DNA of 64,000 bases from positions 114,422 to 178,421 of the forward strand of contig CAJTVY010000001.1 of NCBI GenBank assembly GCA_910579925.1. Direction: 5' to 3'. The position numbers and the translations under genes are program-made. A model generated the notes under the pieces. It was given only the letters and a program-made list of their open reading frames with translations, was not told the DNA's origin and searched no databases. This document shows, in pieces, positions 42,002-50,420 of the stretch. The stretch is from an uncultured Dorea sp. (GTDB lineage Bacteria > Bacillota > Clostridia > Lachnospirales > Lachnospiraceae). Within the stretch, counting starts at the first letter, position 1. Each line of letters opens with the position of its first letter.

Positions 42002-43291
42002 ATGAACAAAATCATTACATGTGCAATTGCGGGACTTGGAAACCGCGGGAATGATATTTACGGAAACTATGAGTTTGTCAGGCCTGACGAGATGAAGGTG
42101 ACGGCGGTGGCAGACCCGGTGAAGGAAAAGAGGGAGGCTGCAAGGAAGCGGTACCGGCTTGAGGAGGAGAACTGCTTTGAGACGGTGGAGGAACTTCTAA
42201 AGAAGCCGAAGCTTGCGGATGCGCTCGTGATCGCCACTCAGGACAGGCAGCATGTGGCCCAGGCTGTGGAGGCAATTAAGAAGGGGTATCATGTCATATG
42301 CGAAAAACCGATCTCTCCGTCTCTTGAGGAGTGTAAAAGACTTCAGGAGGCGGCCCATGAGTATCACCGGATTGTAGCTGTGGGGCATGTTCTCAGGTAC
42401 ACACCCTTCTATACAAAGGTAAAGGAACTGATTGATTCGGGAAGAATCGGAGAGGTGGTTTCCATGCAGGCGATGGAGAAGGTGACCTACTGGCACCAGG
42501 CTCACAGTTTTGTCAGAGGCAACTGGAGGCGTAAGGAAGAGACCAGTCCAATGATTCTGGCAAAGTCCTGTCATGATTGTGATATTTTCGTATGGCTTCT
42601 TGGAAGAAAGTGTAAAAGGGTATCTTCCTACGGCGGACTATATCTGTTCAGAAAAGAGATGGCGCCTAAGGGAGCCGCAAAGCGCTGCCTTGACGGCTGC
42701 AATGCAAAAGTGGGGTGTCCCTATGACGCAGAGAAGATCTATGTGACGAACAAAAGAACCGGTATCCGCGACGTGATCAAGGATAAAAGAACCGGTGACG
42801 AGGCGTGGCCGGTCTGTGTGCTGTCGCCGGATAACCTGACTGAGGAGGGCGTCTATGAGGCTCTGAAAGAGGGACCTTACGGCCGCTGTGTGTATGACTG
42901 TGACAATGACGTGGTGGATCATCAAGTCGTGAATATGGAGTTTGAAGGCGGCGTTACGGTGGACTTTCAGATGACTGCATTCACAGGAAGCGGCGGAAGA
43001 ACCATTCATGTCTGCGGCACCAGAGGAGACATTTACGGAGATCTTGCGGTCAATGAGGTTACGATAGAGGAATTCGGAAAGGAACCGGAGACGTTTTCTA
43101 CGGTAGAAGGAGATATGAGCGGGCATGCAGGCGGGGATAACCGGCTGATCCATGATTTCCTTGAGGCAGTCGGGGAAGGAGTGGATGAGGATAAATTAAA
43201 GACCGGGATTGACGTATCCATTCAGAGCCATATCATAGCGCTGGCCGCGGAGGAATCCCGTCTGGCGGGCGGAAAACCGGTGGAACTTTAA
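42002..43291 (+). CDS. Gfo/Idh/MocA family oxidoreductase
   Basis: A 429-residue NAD(P)-dependent enzyme. The N-terminal Rossmann start is CAIAGLGNRGNDIYG, and the family signature ICEKPISPSLEEC holds the conserved Lys-Pro pair. HDCDIFVWLLG supplies the usual Asp/His near the active site. A cysteine-rich insertion (KRCLDGCNAKVGCPYDAEK, ~residues 230-248) is typical of one subgroup and may bind metal. Such enzymes oxidise or epimerise sugars or inositols; some (GH109) remove glycosyl groups by an NAD-dependent route. Tight linkage with GH36 points to a sugar substrate. Confidence 0.9.
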   Translation: MNKIITCAIAGLGNRGNDIYGNYEFVRPDEMKVTAVADPVKEKREAARKRYRLEEENCFETVEELLKKPKLADALVIATQDRQHVAQAVEAIKKGYHVICEKPISPSLEECKRLQEAAHEYHRIVAVGHVLRYTPFYTKVKELIDSGRIGEVVSMQAMEKVTYWHQAHSFVRGNWRRKEETSPMILAKSCHDCDIFVWLLGRKCKRVSSYGGLYLFRKEMAPKGAAKRCLDGCNAKVGCPYDAEKIYVTNKRTGIRDVIKDKRTGDEAWPVCVLSPDNLTEEGVYEALKEGPYGRCVYDCDNDVVDHQVVNMEFEGGVTVDFQMTAFTGSGGRTIHVCGTRGDIYGDLAVNEVTIEEFGKEPETFSTVEGDMSGHAGGDNRLIHDFLEAVGEGVDEDKLKTGIDVSIQSHIIALAAEESRLAGGKPVEL

Positions 43292-43302
43292 TATTGTATT
43301 CT

Positions 43303-43318
43303 TTGTGCGAAAGCACAA
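43303..43318 (+). promoter_or_regulatory. Intercistronic hairpin with GNRA-type loop
   Basis: TTGTGC-GAAA-GCACAA, a 6-bp stem capped by a GAAA tetraloop, between the oxidoreductase and the binding-protein gene. It could protect the downstream message, which usually needs high abundance. Confidence 0.5.
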
Positions 43319-43348
43319 TGAAAAATAAAATGAAAGAGAGGTAACATT

Positions 43349-45022
43349 ATGAAAAAGAGAGTTCTGGCAGCGATGTTGTCGGCAGTGATGGTATTTTCAC
43401 TGGCAGCATGCGGCGGCAGTAATTCAGGACAGTCATCAAAGGGCGGAGACGAAAAGTCTGAAGGAGGCGGTACAGACGGCGCCAAGGTAAGCACGGTTAT
43501 GCTTACGGATCCGGATACTATGGATCCGGGACGTGCGGACGACGAGCAGAAAAATGCGATTGTCCTGGAATCTCAGGAAACACTGCTTCGTCTGATTGAC
43601 GGAGTATTAACAGAGGCAGGTGCAGAAAGCTATGAGATTTCAGATGACGGACTTGTCTATACGTTTCACTTAAGAGAGAATCAGTATGCAGACGGCGAAG
43701 AAGTGAAAGCCCAGGATTACGTGAATTCTATCCGCAGAATTTTCGACCCGGAGGTAAACTGCCATAACGCAGGTATCTTCTATTGTATTAAAGGCGGCGA
43801 GGAATTTAATACAGGAAAGGGTTCGAAAGAGGATGTGGGAGCAAAGGCAGTGGACGACAAGACTCTGGAGATTACTCTGGTAGAGAGTCTTCCGTATTTC
43901 CCGCAGTTGTTGACATTCTCCAATGTGACTCCGGTTCCGGAATCAAAGACAGAGGGTGAGAAGAATTCCTCCTATGGAGCTACCGCAGAAGAACTGTCAC
44001 AGTGCGGCCCGTTCTATATTACAGAATGGACGAGAGGCTCTAAGGTCGTTCTTGAGAAGAACCCTAACTATTGGGATGCAGAGAATATTAAGCTTGATGA
44101 AATCGAGATGGTACTTGCACAGGATGAGAATACAAGACAGCAGTTGTTAGATCAGGGCCAGATCGACGTACTTAGAAACGCAAGCGCAGAATATGTGAAT
44201 CTGAAGCAGAAAGATGTGGATGCAGGCGAAATCCAGTTGATTTCAGGGCCTCAGCCGAGAAATGCGTATATCTGTTTTAACAATACAGATCCAAACGGCG
44301 TATTTACTAATGAAAAAATCCGTAAGGCATTTGCGATTGCCTTTGACAGAGACGCATATGCAGAGCAGGTATTAAAGAAAAACAAAGCGGCAGACGGGGA
44401 GATCCCTCCGGGAACCGCAATTGGAGAAGACATCTTCCGGGATCTGTATGAAGGCCCCATGGACGAGCTTTTAAGCCAGGATGCGAAGAAGCTTCTTGAG
44501 GAAGGTCTTAAGGAGATCGGCAAAGAAGGAGAGACTTTGGAGATTACTTTCCTTCAGAAGAATTCTGATAATGAGACAAAGGTTGCCGCCGAGTACTATC
44601 AGGATCAGTGGCAGAAGAACCTTGGCGTAAAGGTGAATATTGAGACGGCTTCTGACAACTCTGCATTTAATAATCAGGTATCGAAAGGACTTTACCAGGT
44701 ATGTGAGACAGGCTGGGGAGCAGATTATAACGATCCTATGACATTTATGCAGTGCTATATGACAGGAGACGGCAACAATCCGGCATTCTTCTCTGACACA
44801 GAGTATGACGAGCTTGTGGAGGCATGTAAGACAGAGCAGGATCACAAAGTCCGCGCAGAAAAGTTCGCCCGTGCCGAGGAGATTCTTACAGTAGAAAAAT
44901 GCGGTATTTCTCCGGTAACATTTACATACAGTAATGTACTTGTATCAAAAAATCTAAAAGGACTTTATATAAACGGAGCAGGCGGACCGGCAATTGAATT
45001 CAGAGACGCATATGTTGAATAG
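43349..45022 (+). CDS. ABC transporter substrate-binding lipoprotein, family 5 (Dpp/Opp type)
   Basis: A 557-residue exported lipoprotein. The signal peptide MKKRVLAAMLSAVMVF ends in the lipobox LAAC (Cys21), followed by a Gly/Ser-rich linker. The body has the family 5 features: DPDTMDPGRADDEQ, the FHLRENQYADGEEVKAQDY segment and a long two-lobed domain. It captures peptides or, in several relatives, oligosaccharides and delivers them to the permeases encoded next. Association with glycosidases and peptidases leaves both open. A hairpin follows it. Confidence 0.92.
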   Translation: MKKRVLAAMLSAVMVFSLAACGGSNSGQSSKGGDEKSEGGGTDGAKVSTVMLTDPDTMDPGRADDEQKNAIVLESQETLLRLIDGVLTEAGAESYEISDDGLVYTFHLRENQYADGEEVKAQDYVNSIRRIFDPEVNCHNAGIFYCIKGGEEFNTGKGSKEDVGAKAVDDKTLEITLVESLPYFPQLLTFSNVTPVPESKTEGEKNSSYGATAEELSQCGPFYITEWTRGSKVVLEKNPNYWDAENIKLDEIEMVLAQDENTRQQLLDQGQIDVLRNASAEYVNLKQKDVDAGEIQLISGPQPRNAYICFNNTDPNGVFTNEKIRKAFAIAFDRDAYAEQVLKKNKAADGEIPPGTAIGEDIFRDLYEGPMDELLSQDAKKLLEEGLKEIGKEGETLEITFLQKNSDNETKVAAEYYQDQWQKNLGVKVNIETASDNSAFNNQVSKGLYQVCETGWGADYNDPMTFMQCYMTGDGNNPAFFSDTEYDELVEACKTEQDHKVRAEKFARAEEILTVEKCGISPVTFTYSNVLVSKNLKGLYINGAGGPAIEFRDAYVE

Positions 45023-45046
45023 TTAATGTAGAAACAAGGTATCTGA

Positions 45047-45072
45047 CAGCGGGAGGTTTTTATCTCCCGCTG
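45047..45072 (+). terminator. Partial terminator after the binding-protein gene
   Basis: CAGCGGGAG (45047-45055), GTTTTTAT loop, CTCCCGCTG (45064-45072). The T run after the stem is weak, so it may permit readthrough and lower permease expression relative to the binding protein. Confidence 0.7.
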
Positions 45073-45106
45073 TATTTAGAAGAGGACAAATGGACAGGAG
45101 CTAAGA

Positions 45107-46060
45107 ATGGTAAAATATATTTTGAAAAAAATTATTTACATGGTTGTTACGTTATGGATTATCCTGACAGTCACCTTTTTCCTCATGTATTCCATGCCGG
45201 GGGATCCGACACAGGCATCTGCAAAGGTGCTGCCGGAGGCAGTGCAGAAAAATCTGGAGGCGAAATGGGGCTTAGATAAACCTCTTTCAGAACAATATGT
45301 GATTTATTTGAAGAATCTGATTCACGGAAATATGGGTGAATCTTATATGACCCCTGGCCTGACGGCAAATCAGGCGATTAAAGAGCGTTTCCCGGCATCT
45401 CTTCAGCTTGGCCTGCAGGCAGTGGCGGTCAGTCTGGTTCTGGGTCTGGTTCTGGGAATTCTTGCAGCCTTTCACAGAGGGAAATGGGTTGATTTTGTTA
45501 CGATTTTTATAGCGATTCTGGGGGTATCCATTCCAAGTTTTGTATTTGCGGCTCTGCTGCAGAAGTATGCGGCGGGCGGTATCTTTCCGATTATCGGATG
45601 GGTGACGGAAGGGATGGGAATAGCCGAGATATTCGCATATACGGCGCTTCCCACAATGGCGGCGGCCATCAGCGGAATTGCGACCTATTCCAGGTTTATG
45701 CGCTCTTCTGTGCTGGACGTGCTTGGCGCAGATTATATCCTTCTTGCAAAATCAAAGGGATGTTCCAGATTTCAGATTGTCTGGCGCCATGTCATGCGTA
45801 ATGCGATTACTCCGATTATTTCGATTGTGGCGCCTCAGATTGCGGCAATCGTGACGGGCTCCTTTGTAATTGAAAGAATATTTTCGATTCCGGGACTTGG
45901 GCGTTATTACGTTGACAGTGTAAACGGACGGGATTATCCTATGATTCTTGCAACAACATTATTTTTCTCCATGATCTTCATTATCTGTATGGTAGGAATG
46001 GATATATTGTATGCAGTGGTGGATCCAAGGGTTCGCAAAAGCATTATAGATGGAAACTAG
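45107..46060 (+). CDS. ABC transporter permease, DppB/OppB type
   Basis: A 317-residue inner-membrane permease with six predicted helices. It begins MVKYILKKIIYMVVTLWIIL and has LGLDKPLSEQY-type text in the first external loop, as in DppB. The ATPase-coupling EAA-like loop lies around YILLAKSKGCSRFQIVWRHV. It pairs with the next permease to form the channel for the substrate bound by the lipoprotein. Confidence 0.93.
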   Translation: MVKYILKKIIYMVVTLWIILTVTFFLMYSMPGDPTQASAKVLPEAVQKNLEAKWGLDKPLSEQYVIYLKNLIHGNMGESYMTPGLTANQAIKERFPASLQLGLQAVAVSLVLGLVLGILAAFHRGKWVDFVTIFIAILGVSIPSFVFAALLQKYAAGGIFPIIGWVTEGMGIAEIFAYTALPTMAAAISGIATYSRFMRSSVLDVLGADYILLAKSKGCSRFQIVWRHVMRNAITPIISIVAPQIAAIVTGSFVIERIFSIPGLGRYYVDSVNGRDYPMILATTLFFSMIFIICMVGMDILYAVVDPRVRKSIIDGN

Positions 46061-46072
46061 GAGGTGAAGGGA

Positions 46073-47002
46073 ATGGCAGAGTTAAATAGAAGTATGACAG
46101 AGGATATGTTTCAGAGGCTCGGCGTGGATGAGCAGAGTTCTGAGACACTGGTACGTCCCAGCATTTCCTACTGGCAGGATGCAGTGAGAAGGCTGAAAAA
46201 GAATAAAATAGCAATGATAAGCCTTTTTTTCCTCATTTTTATGATTTTAATGTGCATTTTTGCACCATATGTTTATCCTCATCCATATAATGAGCAAAAT
46301 ATTGCGATTACGAATCAGACCCCTACGGCGGAGCATATTTTCGGCCTGGACGACCTGGGACGGGACATCTTTGCAAGAATCTGGGTTGGGGGGAGAGTAT
46401 CTCTGACAATCGGAATTGTGGGAGCTCTTGTTTCCCTGGTCGTAGGAACCTTATACGGGGGAATCAGTGGTTTCTGCGGCGGAATTGTGGATGACGTTAT
46501 GATGCGGATACTGGAAATCATCGTGGGTATTCCGTATATGGTTGTTGTAATTATTGTGTCCGTCTTTCTTGGAAAAGGTATGACGTCGCTGATGATTGCC
46601 CTGTGTATGACAAGCTGGACGGGACTTGCAAGGCTTGTCAGAGGCGAAATTATTGAGCTGAAAGAAAGTGAATATGTGATGGCGGCAAGGGTACTTGGAA
46701 CTCCCCCGTTTCGGATCATTACGAAGCACCTGATTCCAAACACGCTTAGTATTATCATTATTAATACGACATTTTCCATTCCAGGTTTTATCTTTTCGGA
46801 AGCGTTCTTAAGCTTTCTTGGCATGGGAATCCAGCCGCCGCTTACAAGCTGGGGAGCAATGGCGGCTCTTGGACAGCAGCAGATGACGTATTATCCGCAC
46901 GAACTGATTTTCCCGGCTCTGGCAATTTCCGTTACGATGCTGGCGTTTAATCTTTTAGGCGACGGTCTTCGTGATGCGTTTGATCCAAAGCTGCGCCAGT
47001 AA
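46073..47002 (+). CDS. ABC transporter permease, DppC/OppC type
   Basis: A 309-residue permease. It has the N-terminal OppC_N segment (RRLKKNKIAMISLFFLIF), the HIFGLDDLGRDIFARIWVG motif typical of DppC, and the coupling loop EYVMAARVLGTPPFRIITKH. AGGAGGTG precedes the ATG at 46073. It partners the DppB-like protein. Confidence 0.93.
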   Translation: MAELNRSMTEDMFQRLGVDEQSSETLVRPSISYWQDAVRRLKKNKIAMISLFFLIFMILMCIFAPYVYPHPYNEQNIAITNQTPTAEHIFGLDDLGRDIFARIWVGGRVSLTIGIVGALVSLVVGTLYGGISGFCGGIVDDVMMRILEIIVGIPYMVVVIIVSVFLGKGMTSLMIALCMTSWTGLARLVRGEIIELKESEYVMAARVLGTPPFRIITKHLIPNTLSIIIINTTFSIPGFIFSEAFLSFLGMGIQPPLTSWGAMAALGQQQMTYYPHELIFPALAISVTMLAFNLLGDGLRDAFDPKLRQ

Positions 47003-47016
47003 CAGGAGGTATCGAG

Positions 47017-48048
47017 ATGAGTGAGCATTTATTAGATATTGAAAATCTGAAGGTTTCCTTTCATACATACGCGGGAGAGGTACAGGCTGTGCGGGGAGTT
47101 TCCCTTAAGGTGAACGCGGGAGAATGTATTGCGATCGTGGGGGAGTCCGGTTCTGGGAAAACCGTTACCTCTAAGGCGGTGCTGGGACTGATTGCCGAGC
47201 CGCCGGGAGAAATCAAGAAGGAAAGCAGGATCTTGTTCGAGGGGAAGAATATTCTTGATTTTACAGAGAAAGAGTGGAGAAATTTCAGGGGAAAAGATGC
47301 GGCGATGATTTTCCAGGATCCCATGACGTCCTTAAATCCTACCATGAAGGTTGGAAAACAGATCATGGAGAGTATTCTGCTGCACAATAAAATCACCAGG
47401 CAGGAGGCAAAGGAACGTGCTGTAGAGCTCTTAAGGCAGGTAAATATCCCTAATCCAGAGGACAGGCTGAATCAGTATCCCTATGAGTTTTCCGGGGGGA
47501 TGAGACAGCGGGTTGTGATCGCAATCGCACTGGCGTGCAATCCGAAGCTTATGATTGCCGACGAGCCTACGACGGCTCTGGACGTAACTATTCAGGCACA
47601 GATTATGAAGCTTCTTAAGGAGATTCAGCAGAAAAATAATACGGCGATTGTTATGATTACCCATGATCTTGGCGTGGTGGCAGGCATGGCAGAGTATATT
47701 ACGGTGATGTATGCGGGATGTGTGGTTGAATCCGGAAAAGTGGGGGAGATTTTTCATAATCCCCAGCACCCGTATACAAGCGCGCTTCTGAAAGCAGTAC
47801 CCAATATGGAGAACGAAAACAAATCAGAGCTCCAGATTATTCCTGGAACTCCGCCGGACCTTATTATGCCTCCAAAGGGCTGCGGCTTTGCCAGCCGGTG
47901 CAGATATTGTATGGGAATCTGTAAAGAACAGTCTCCTGAATTTACCTATGTGTCCGAAACACATAAGGCGGCTTGCTGGCTGCACCATCCGATGGCAAAA
48001 AAAGCGCTGGGGACAGAGGATATAAGGAGGGTGTTGGAAAATGAGTAA
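47017..48048 (+). CDS. ABC transporter ATPase, DppD/OppD type
   Basis: A 343-residue ATPase. Walker A GESGSGKTVT, signature FSGGMRQRVV, Walker B LMIADEPTTALD and switch His in MITHDLGVV. The C-terminal oligopeptide-transporter extension carries the Cys cluster CGFASRC-RYCMGIC, with a further Cys near the end, which in relatives holds a 4Fe-4S centre. It overlaps the next gene by 8 nt. Confidence 0.94.
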   Translation: MSEHLLDIENLKVSFHTYAGEVQAVRGVSLKVNAGECIAIVGESGSGKTVTSKAVLGLIAEPPGEIKKESRILFEGKNILDFTEKEWRNFRGKDAAMIFQDPMTSLNPTMKVGKQIMESILLHNKITRQEAKERAVELLRQVNIPNPEDRLNQYPYEFSGGMRQRVVIAIALACNPKLMIADEPTTALDVTIQAQIMKLLKEIQQKNNTAIVMITHDLGVVAGMAEYITVMYAGCVVESGKVGEIFHNPQHPYTSALLKAVPNMENENKSELQIIPGTPPDLIMPPKGCGFASRCRYCMGICKEQSPEFTYVSETHKAACWLHHPMAKKALGTEDIRRVLENE

Positions 48049-49009
48049 CGGGAAGCAGGAAGTATTGGTTCATGTGAAAGACATGAAGAAATATTTTAAC
48101 ATCAGAAATAAAGGTGTTTTAAAAGCCGTGGACGGAGTTTCGTTTGACATTTACAAAGGAGAAACACTGGGGCTGGTGGGGGAGTCAGGCTGTGGAAAAA
48201 CGACGTGCGGACGGACAATACTTGGTTTATATCCTGTCACAGAAGGAGTAATTGAGTATGAAGGAAGAAATGTTACGAATTTAAAGAAAAATGATCTGCC
48301 ATGGTTTAAAAAACGTGTGCAGATGATATTCCAGGATCCTTATGCGTCTCTGGACCCCCGGATGACCGTAGAGAGTATCATTGCGGAGGGGATGGAGAAT
48401 TTCGGTTTATATCAGAAAGCGGAGGAAAGGAGAGAGCGGATCTATGAACTTCTTCAACTGGTAGGGCTTAATAAGGAGCATGCATCGAGATTTCCTCATG
48501 AATTTTCCGGAGGACAGAGGCAGAGGATTGGGATTGCGAGAGCTCTGGCGGTTGATCCTGAGTTCATTGTATGTGACGAGCCTATCTCTGCTCTTGATGT
48601 ATCCATTCAGGCGCAGGTGGTTAACCTTCTGATCAGGCTTCAGAGGGAACTTGGGCTTACCTATCTGTTTATTGCTCATGATTTGTCTATGGTAAAGCAT
48701 ATTTCCGACCGGGTGGGCGTTATGTATATGGGACATATTGTGGAACTGGCGTCCAGCAATGAACTGTATGCCAATCCCCGGCACCCCTATACGAAGGCGC
48801 TTTTAAGTGCGATTCCGATACCGGATCCTGAAAAGGAAAACAGCAAGGTTGTACTTCCGCTGGAGGGGGAGGTGGGAAGCCCGATTAACTGCGGGCCGGG
48901 CTGCCGCTTTGCAAGCAGGTGTAAGTCTGCAACGGAAAGATGTAAAACAGAGACACCGGAATTAAAGGAGATTGAAAAAGGACATTTCGCAGCCTGTCAT
49001 TTGTTTTGA
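48041..49009 (+). CDS. ABC transporter ATPase, DppF/OppF type
   Basis: A 322-residue ATPase. Walker A GESGCGKTTCGRT, signature FSGGQRQRIGIARAL, Walker B FIVCDEPISALD and switch His in FIAHDLSMV. The C-terminal Cys-rich extension (CGPGCRFASRC) is also present. It completes a five-gene importer with its own binding protein and two permeases. Confidence 0.94.
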   Translation: MSNGKQEVLVHVKDMKKYFNIRNKGVLKAVDGVSFDIYKGETLGLVGESGCGKTTCGRTILGLYPVTEGVIEYEGRNVTNLKKNDLPWFKKRVQMIFQDPYASLDPRMTVESIIAEGMENFGLYQKAEERRERIYELLQLVGLNKEHASRFPHEFSGGQRQRIGIARALAVDPEFIVCDEPISALDVSIQAQVVNLLIRLQRELGLTYLFIAHDLSMVKHISDRVGVMYMGHIVELASSNELYANPRHPYTKALLSAIPIPDPEKENSKVVLPLEGEVGSPINCGPGCRFASRCKSATERCKTETPELKEIEKGHFAACHLF

Positions 49010-49027
49010 GAGTCGGAAGAATGATAC

Positions 49028-49056
49028 TTGACATGTAGATCAAAAGATGGTAAACT
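49028..49056 (+). promoter_or_regulatory. Promoter upstream of the aspS remnant
   Basis: TTGACA (49028-49033), 17-nt spacer, TAAACT (49051-49056), 28 nt before a short leader frame. Confidence 0.65.
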
Positions 49057-49083
49057 CTGAAAAAATGATAAGAGGAACCAGCA

Positions 49084-49143
49084 ATGAATGTCATGATTTT
49101 AAATATTCCAGTTGAAAAGCTGAATAGGGACGACGATTGTTAG
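49084..49143 (+). CDS. Possible 19-residue leader peptide with Asp-Asp-Asp
   Basis: MNVMILNIPVEKLNRDDDC, read from an ATG with AGAGGAACC upstream. It has three consecutive Asp codons (GAC GAC GAT) two codons before the stop, and a stable RNA hairpin begins at the stop codon. A fragment of an aspartyl-tRNA synthetase gene lies downstream. The layout resembles a transcription-attenuation leader responding to Asp-tRNA supply. This is inference from position and composition. Confidence 0.35.
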   Translation: MNVMILNIPVEKLNRDDDC

Positions 49144-49180
49144 CGTTTGCATCTTGATGGAGAATCATAGGTGCAGGCGC
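49143..49180 (+). promoter_or_regulatory. Hairpin after the leader peptide (attenuator candidate)
   Basis: GCGTTTGCATC (49143-49153) can pair with GGTGCAGGCGC (49170-49180) through 11 pairs including four G-U pairs, with a 16-nt loop, followed by TTTC. It starts at the last base of the leader stop codon. Confidence 0.4.
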
Positions 49181-49337
49181 TTTCAGTGTTGTGCCTATGT
49201 GAGAATGATCAAAGGTTAGAAAAAGTGACAGGATCACATTGGGTAGATAGATATCCTTAGTGTGGTTCTGTTTTTTTATATTCTTTTTCTCTCGGGTTCT
49301 GTGAGTATTGAAACGAAGTAAGAGGTTCTTGGAGAAA

Positions 49338-49574
49338 GGGTGTGATCGGATGGGGCATACGGACGATGGGTACGACGAGCAGGTGAAGAAGATTGAAGAC
49401 CGCGGAATGGATGTGGAGGCTTTTGGAAGCTATCTGATGATGCATAAGGCAGGAATGCCGCCTCATGGGGGACTTGGAATGGGGCTTGAGAGGCTGACGT
49501 GCAGGCTGCTGGAACGGGAGAATGTGAGGTATACGACCTTGTTTCCGAGGGATATGAACCGGCTTCTGCCGTAA
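49338..49574 (+). pseudogene. C-terminal remnant of a class II aspartyl/asparaginyl-tRNA synthetase
   Basis: About 78 residues match the end of the catalytic domain of AspS2/AsnS-type synthetases: DEQVKKIEDRGMDVEAF, SYLMMHKAGMPPHGG, the motif 3 GLGMGLERLT and TLFPRDMNRLLP to the normal C-terminus. The anticodon-binding and most of the catalytic domain are missing, and the frame upstream does not continue the alignment. It is a deletion remnant. The functional copy must lie elsewhere. The upstream gap 49181-49337 has no recognisable gene. Confidence 0.8.
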
Positions 49575-49606
49575 GTTTTTGGAAAATTTAAAGAAATCAT
49601 TTAAAT

Positions 49607-49637
49607 ATTTTCGCAGAGTTAGATACTCTGCGAAAAT
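49607..49637 (+). repeat. 13-bp perfect hairpin, inverted copy of the element at 49829
   Basis: ATTTTCGCAGAGT, TAGAT loop, ACTCTGCGAAAAT. It follows the synthetase remnant and could end its transcript. Its reverse complement recurs nearly unchanged just before loaP. Confidence 0.75.
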
Positions 49638-49693
49638 TGTCTTGAAATAGCATATCTATTATAACCATCCTATCTAAATAATTCAATACCTAA

Positions 49694-49733
49694 ATTTACT
49701 TTCCTGGTATTTTACAGGGTATTGAAAGTAAAT
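49694..49733 (+). repeat. Inner inverted repeat in the loaP leader
   Basis: ATTTACTTTC (49694-49703) pairs with GAAAGTAAAT (49724-49733) around a 20-nt loop; adjoining CAATACC and GGTATTG add an alternative pairing. It lies between the two outer hairpins. A weak promoter (TTGTCT, 17 nt, TATAAC at 49637-49665) precedes it. Confidence 0.55.
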
Positions 49734-49828
49734 CGTAAATATTATTTTAAAGATTATCTAATAAATTACCTGTTTTTATATATTTTATCTGATTTTTAAA
49801 GGCCTATATTATTAATCTGGTTCTTCCT

Positions 49829-49860
49829 GTTTTCGCAGAGTATCTAACTCTACGAAACAC
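49829..49860 (+). promoter_or_regulatory. Hairpin directly before the loaP ribosome binding site
   Basis: GTTTTCGCAGAGT, ATCTA loop, ACTCTACGAAACA. It is almost the exact reverse complement of 49607-49637, with one changed base that weakens the stem. It ends 1-2 nt before the GGGGAGG ribosome binding site of loaP, so its folding could affect translation or serve as an RNA site for antitermination. Confidence 0.55.
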
Positions 49861-49867
49861 TGGGGAG

Positions 49868-50383
49868 GTGTTTCTGATCTGGTATGTTCTGCATTGTGTA
49901 GAAGGAGAAGAAAAAATGGCGGTAGAGTTGCTAAGGCAGCAGTTCGGCAATCTGGGAAAAACCGAGATTTTCTTAATTACTTTTGAGAGAATGAGACGAT
50001 ATGAGGGGAACTGGCATTGTAGAGAAGAGATCCTGTTCCAGGGTTGTGTTTTTGTAGAGGAGGCCAGCCCTGGGAGGCTGGAGAAGGCGGCACAAAAGGC
50101 AATGGTATTTCGTTCCTTTAGGAATGGGAGATATAGCCTGTGTCTGAAAGAGGCAGAGAAGGAATTTCTGGAAGACATGAGCGGAGAAGCACACCGCATC
50201 CCAATGTCGAAAGGATTCATCCGGAATGGGATTACCTTTGTGACGGAAGGTCCGCTGTGCGGGAAGGAATACCGGATCCGCAAGATAGACCGTCATAAGA
50301 GGATGGCCAGAATCGCTAGCCCGATGGCGTGCTGTCTGGCGAAGGAATTCTGGACAGGGCTTGAAATTACTGCGAAAAGCTGA
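49868..50383 (+). CDS. loaP: LoaP-type NusG paralogue (transcription antiterminator)
   Basis: About 170 residues. The N-terminal NGN domain starts IWYVLHCVEGEEKMAVELL, and a C-terminal KOW segment is seen in GPLCGKEYRIRKIDRHKRMARI. It is a specialised NusG paralogue. LoaP proteins travel with RNA polymerase and prevent premature termination in long polysaccharide or antibiotic operons, and this gene sits at the head of an exopolysaccharide cluster. The start is unclear: GTG at 49868 overlaps GGGGAGG, whereas a CTG at 49874 has better spacing. Hairpins just upstream may belong to its control. Confidence 0.82.
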   Translation: MFLIWYVLHCVEGEEKMAVELLRQQFGNLGKTEIFLITFERMRRYEGNWHCREEILFQGCVFVEEASPGRLEKAAQKAMVFRSFRNGRYSLCLKEAEKEFLEDMSGEAHRIPMSKGFIRNGITFVTEGPLCGKEYRIRKIDRHKRMARIASPMACCLAKEFWTGLEITAKS

Positions 50384-50420
50384 GAATCAGCGATAAAAAA
50401 GACACTGGAGAAAGAGAAAT

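Noticed and set aside
49028..49337. T-box leader for the synthetase remnant
   Set aside because: No GGTGG antiterminator bulge or AGTA-type stem I features are visible; the short Asp-rich frame and hairpin suggest another mechanism.
49607..49860. CRISPR-like or tandem repeat array
   Set aside because: Only two copies in opposite orientation exist, each self-complementary; there is no regular spacing.
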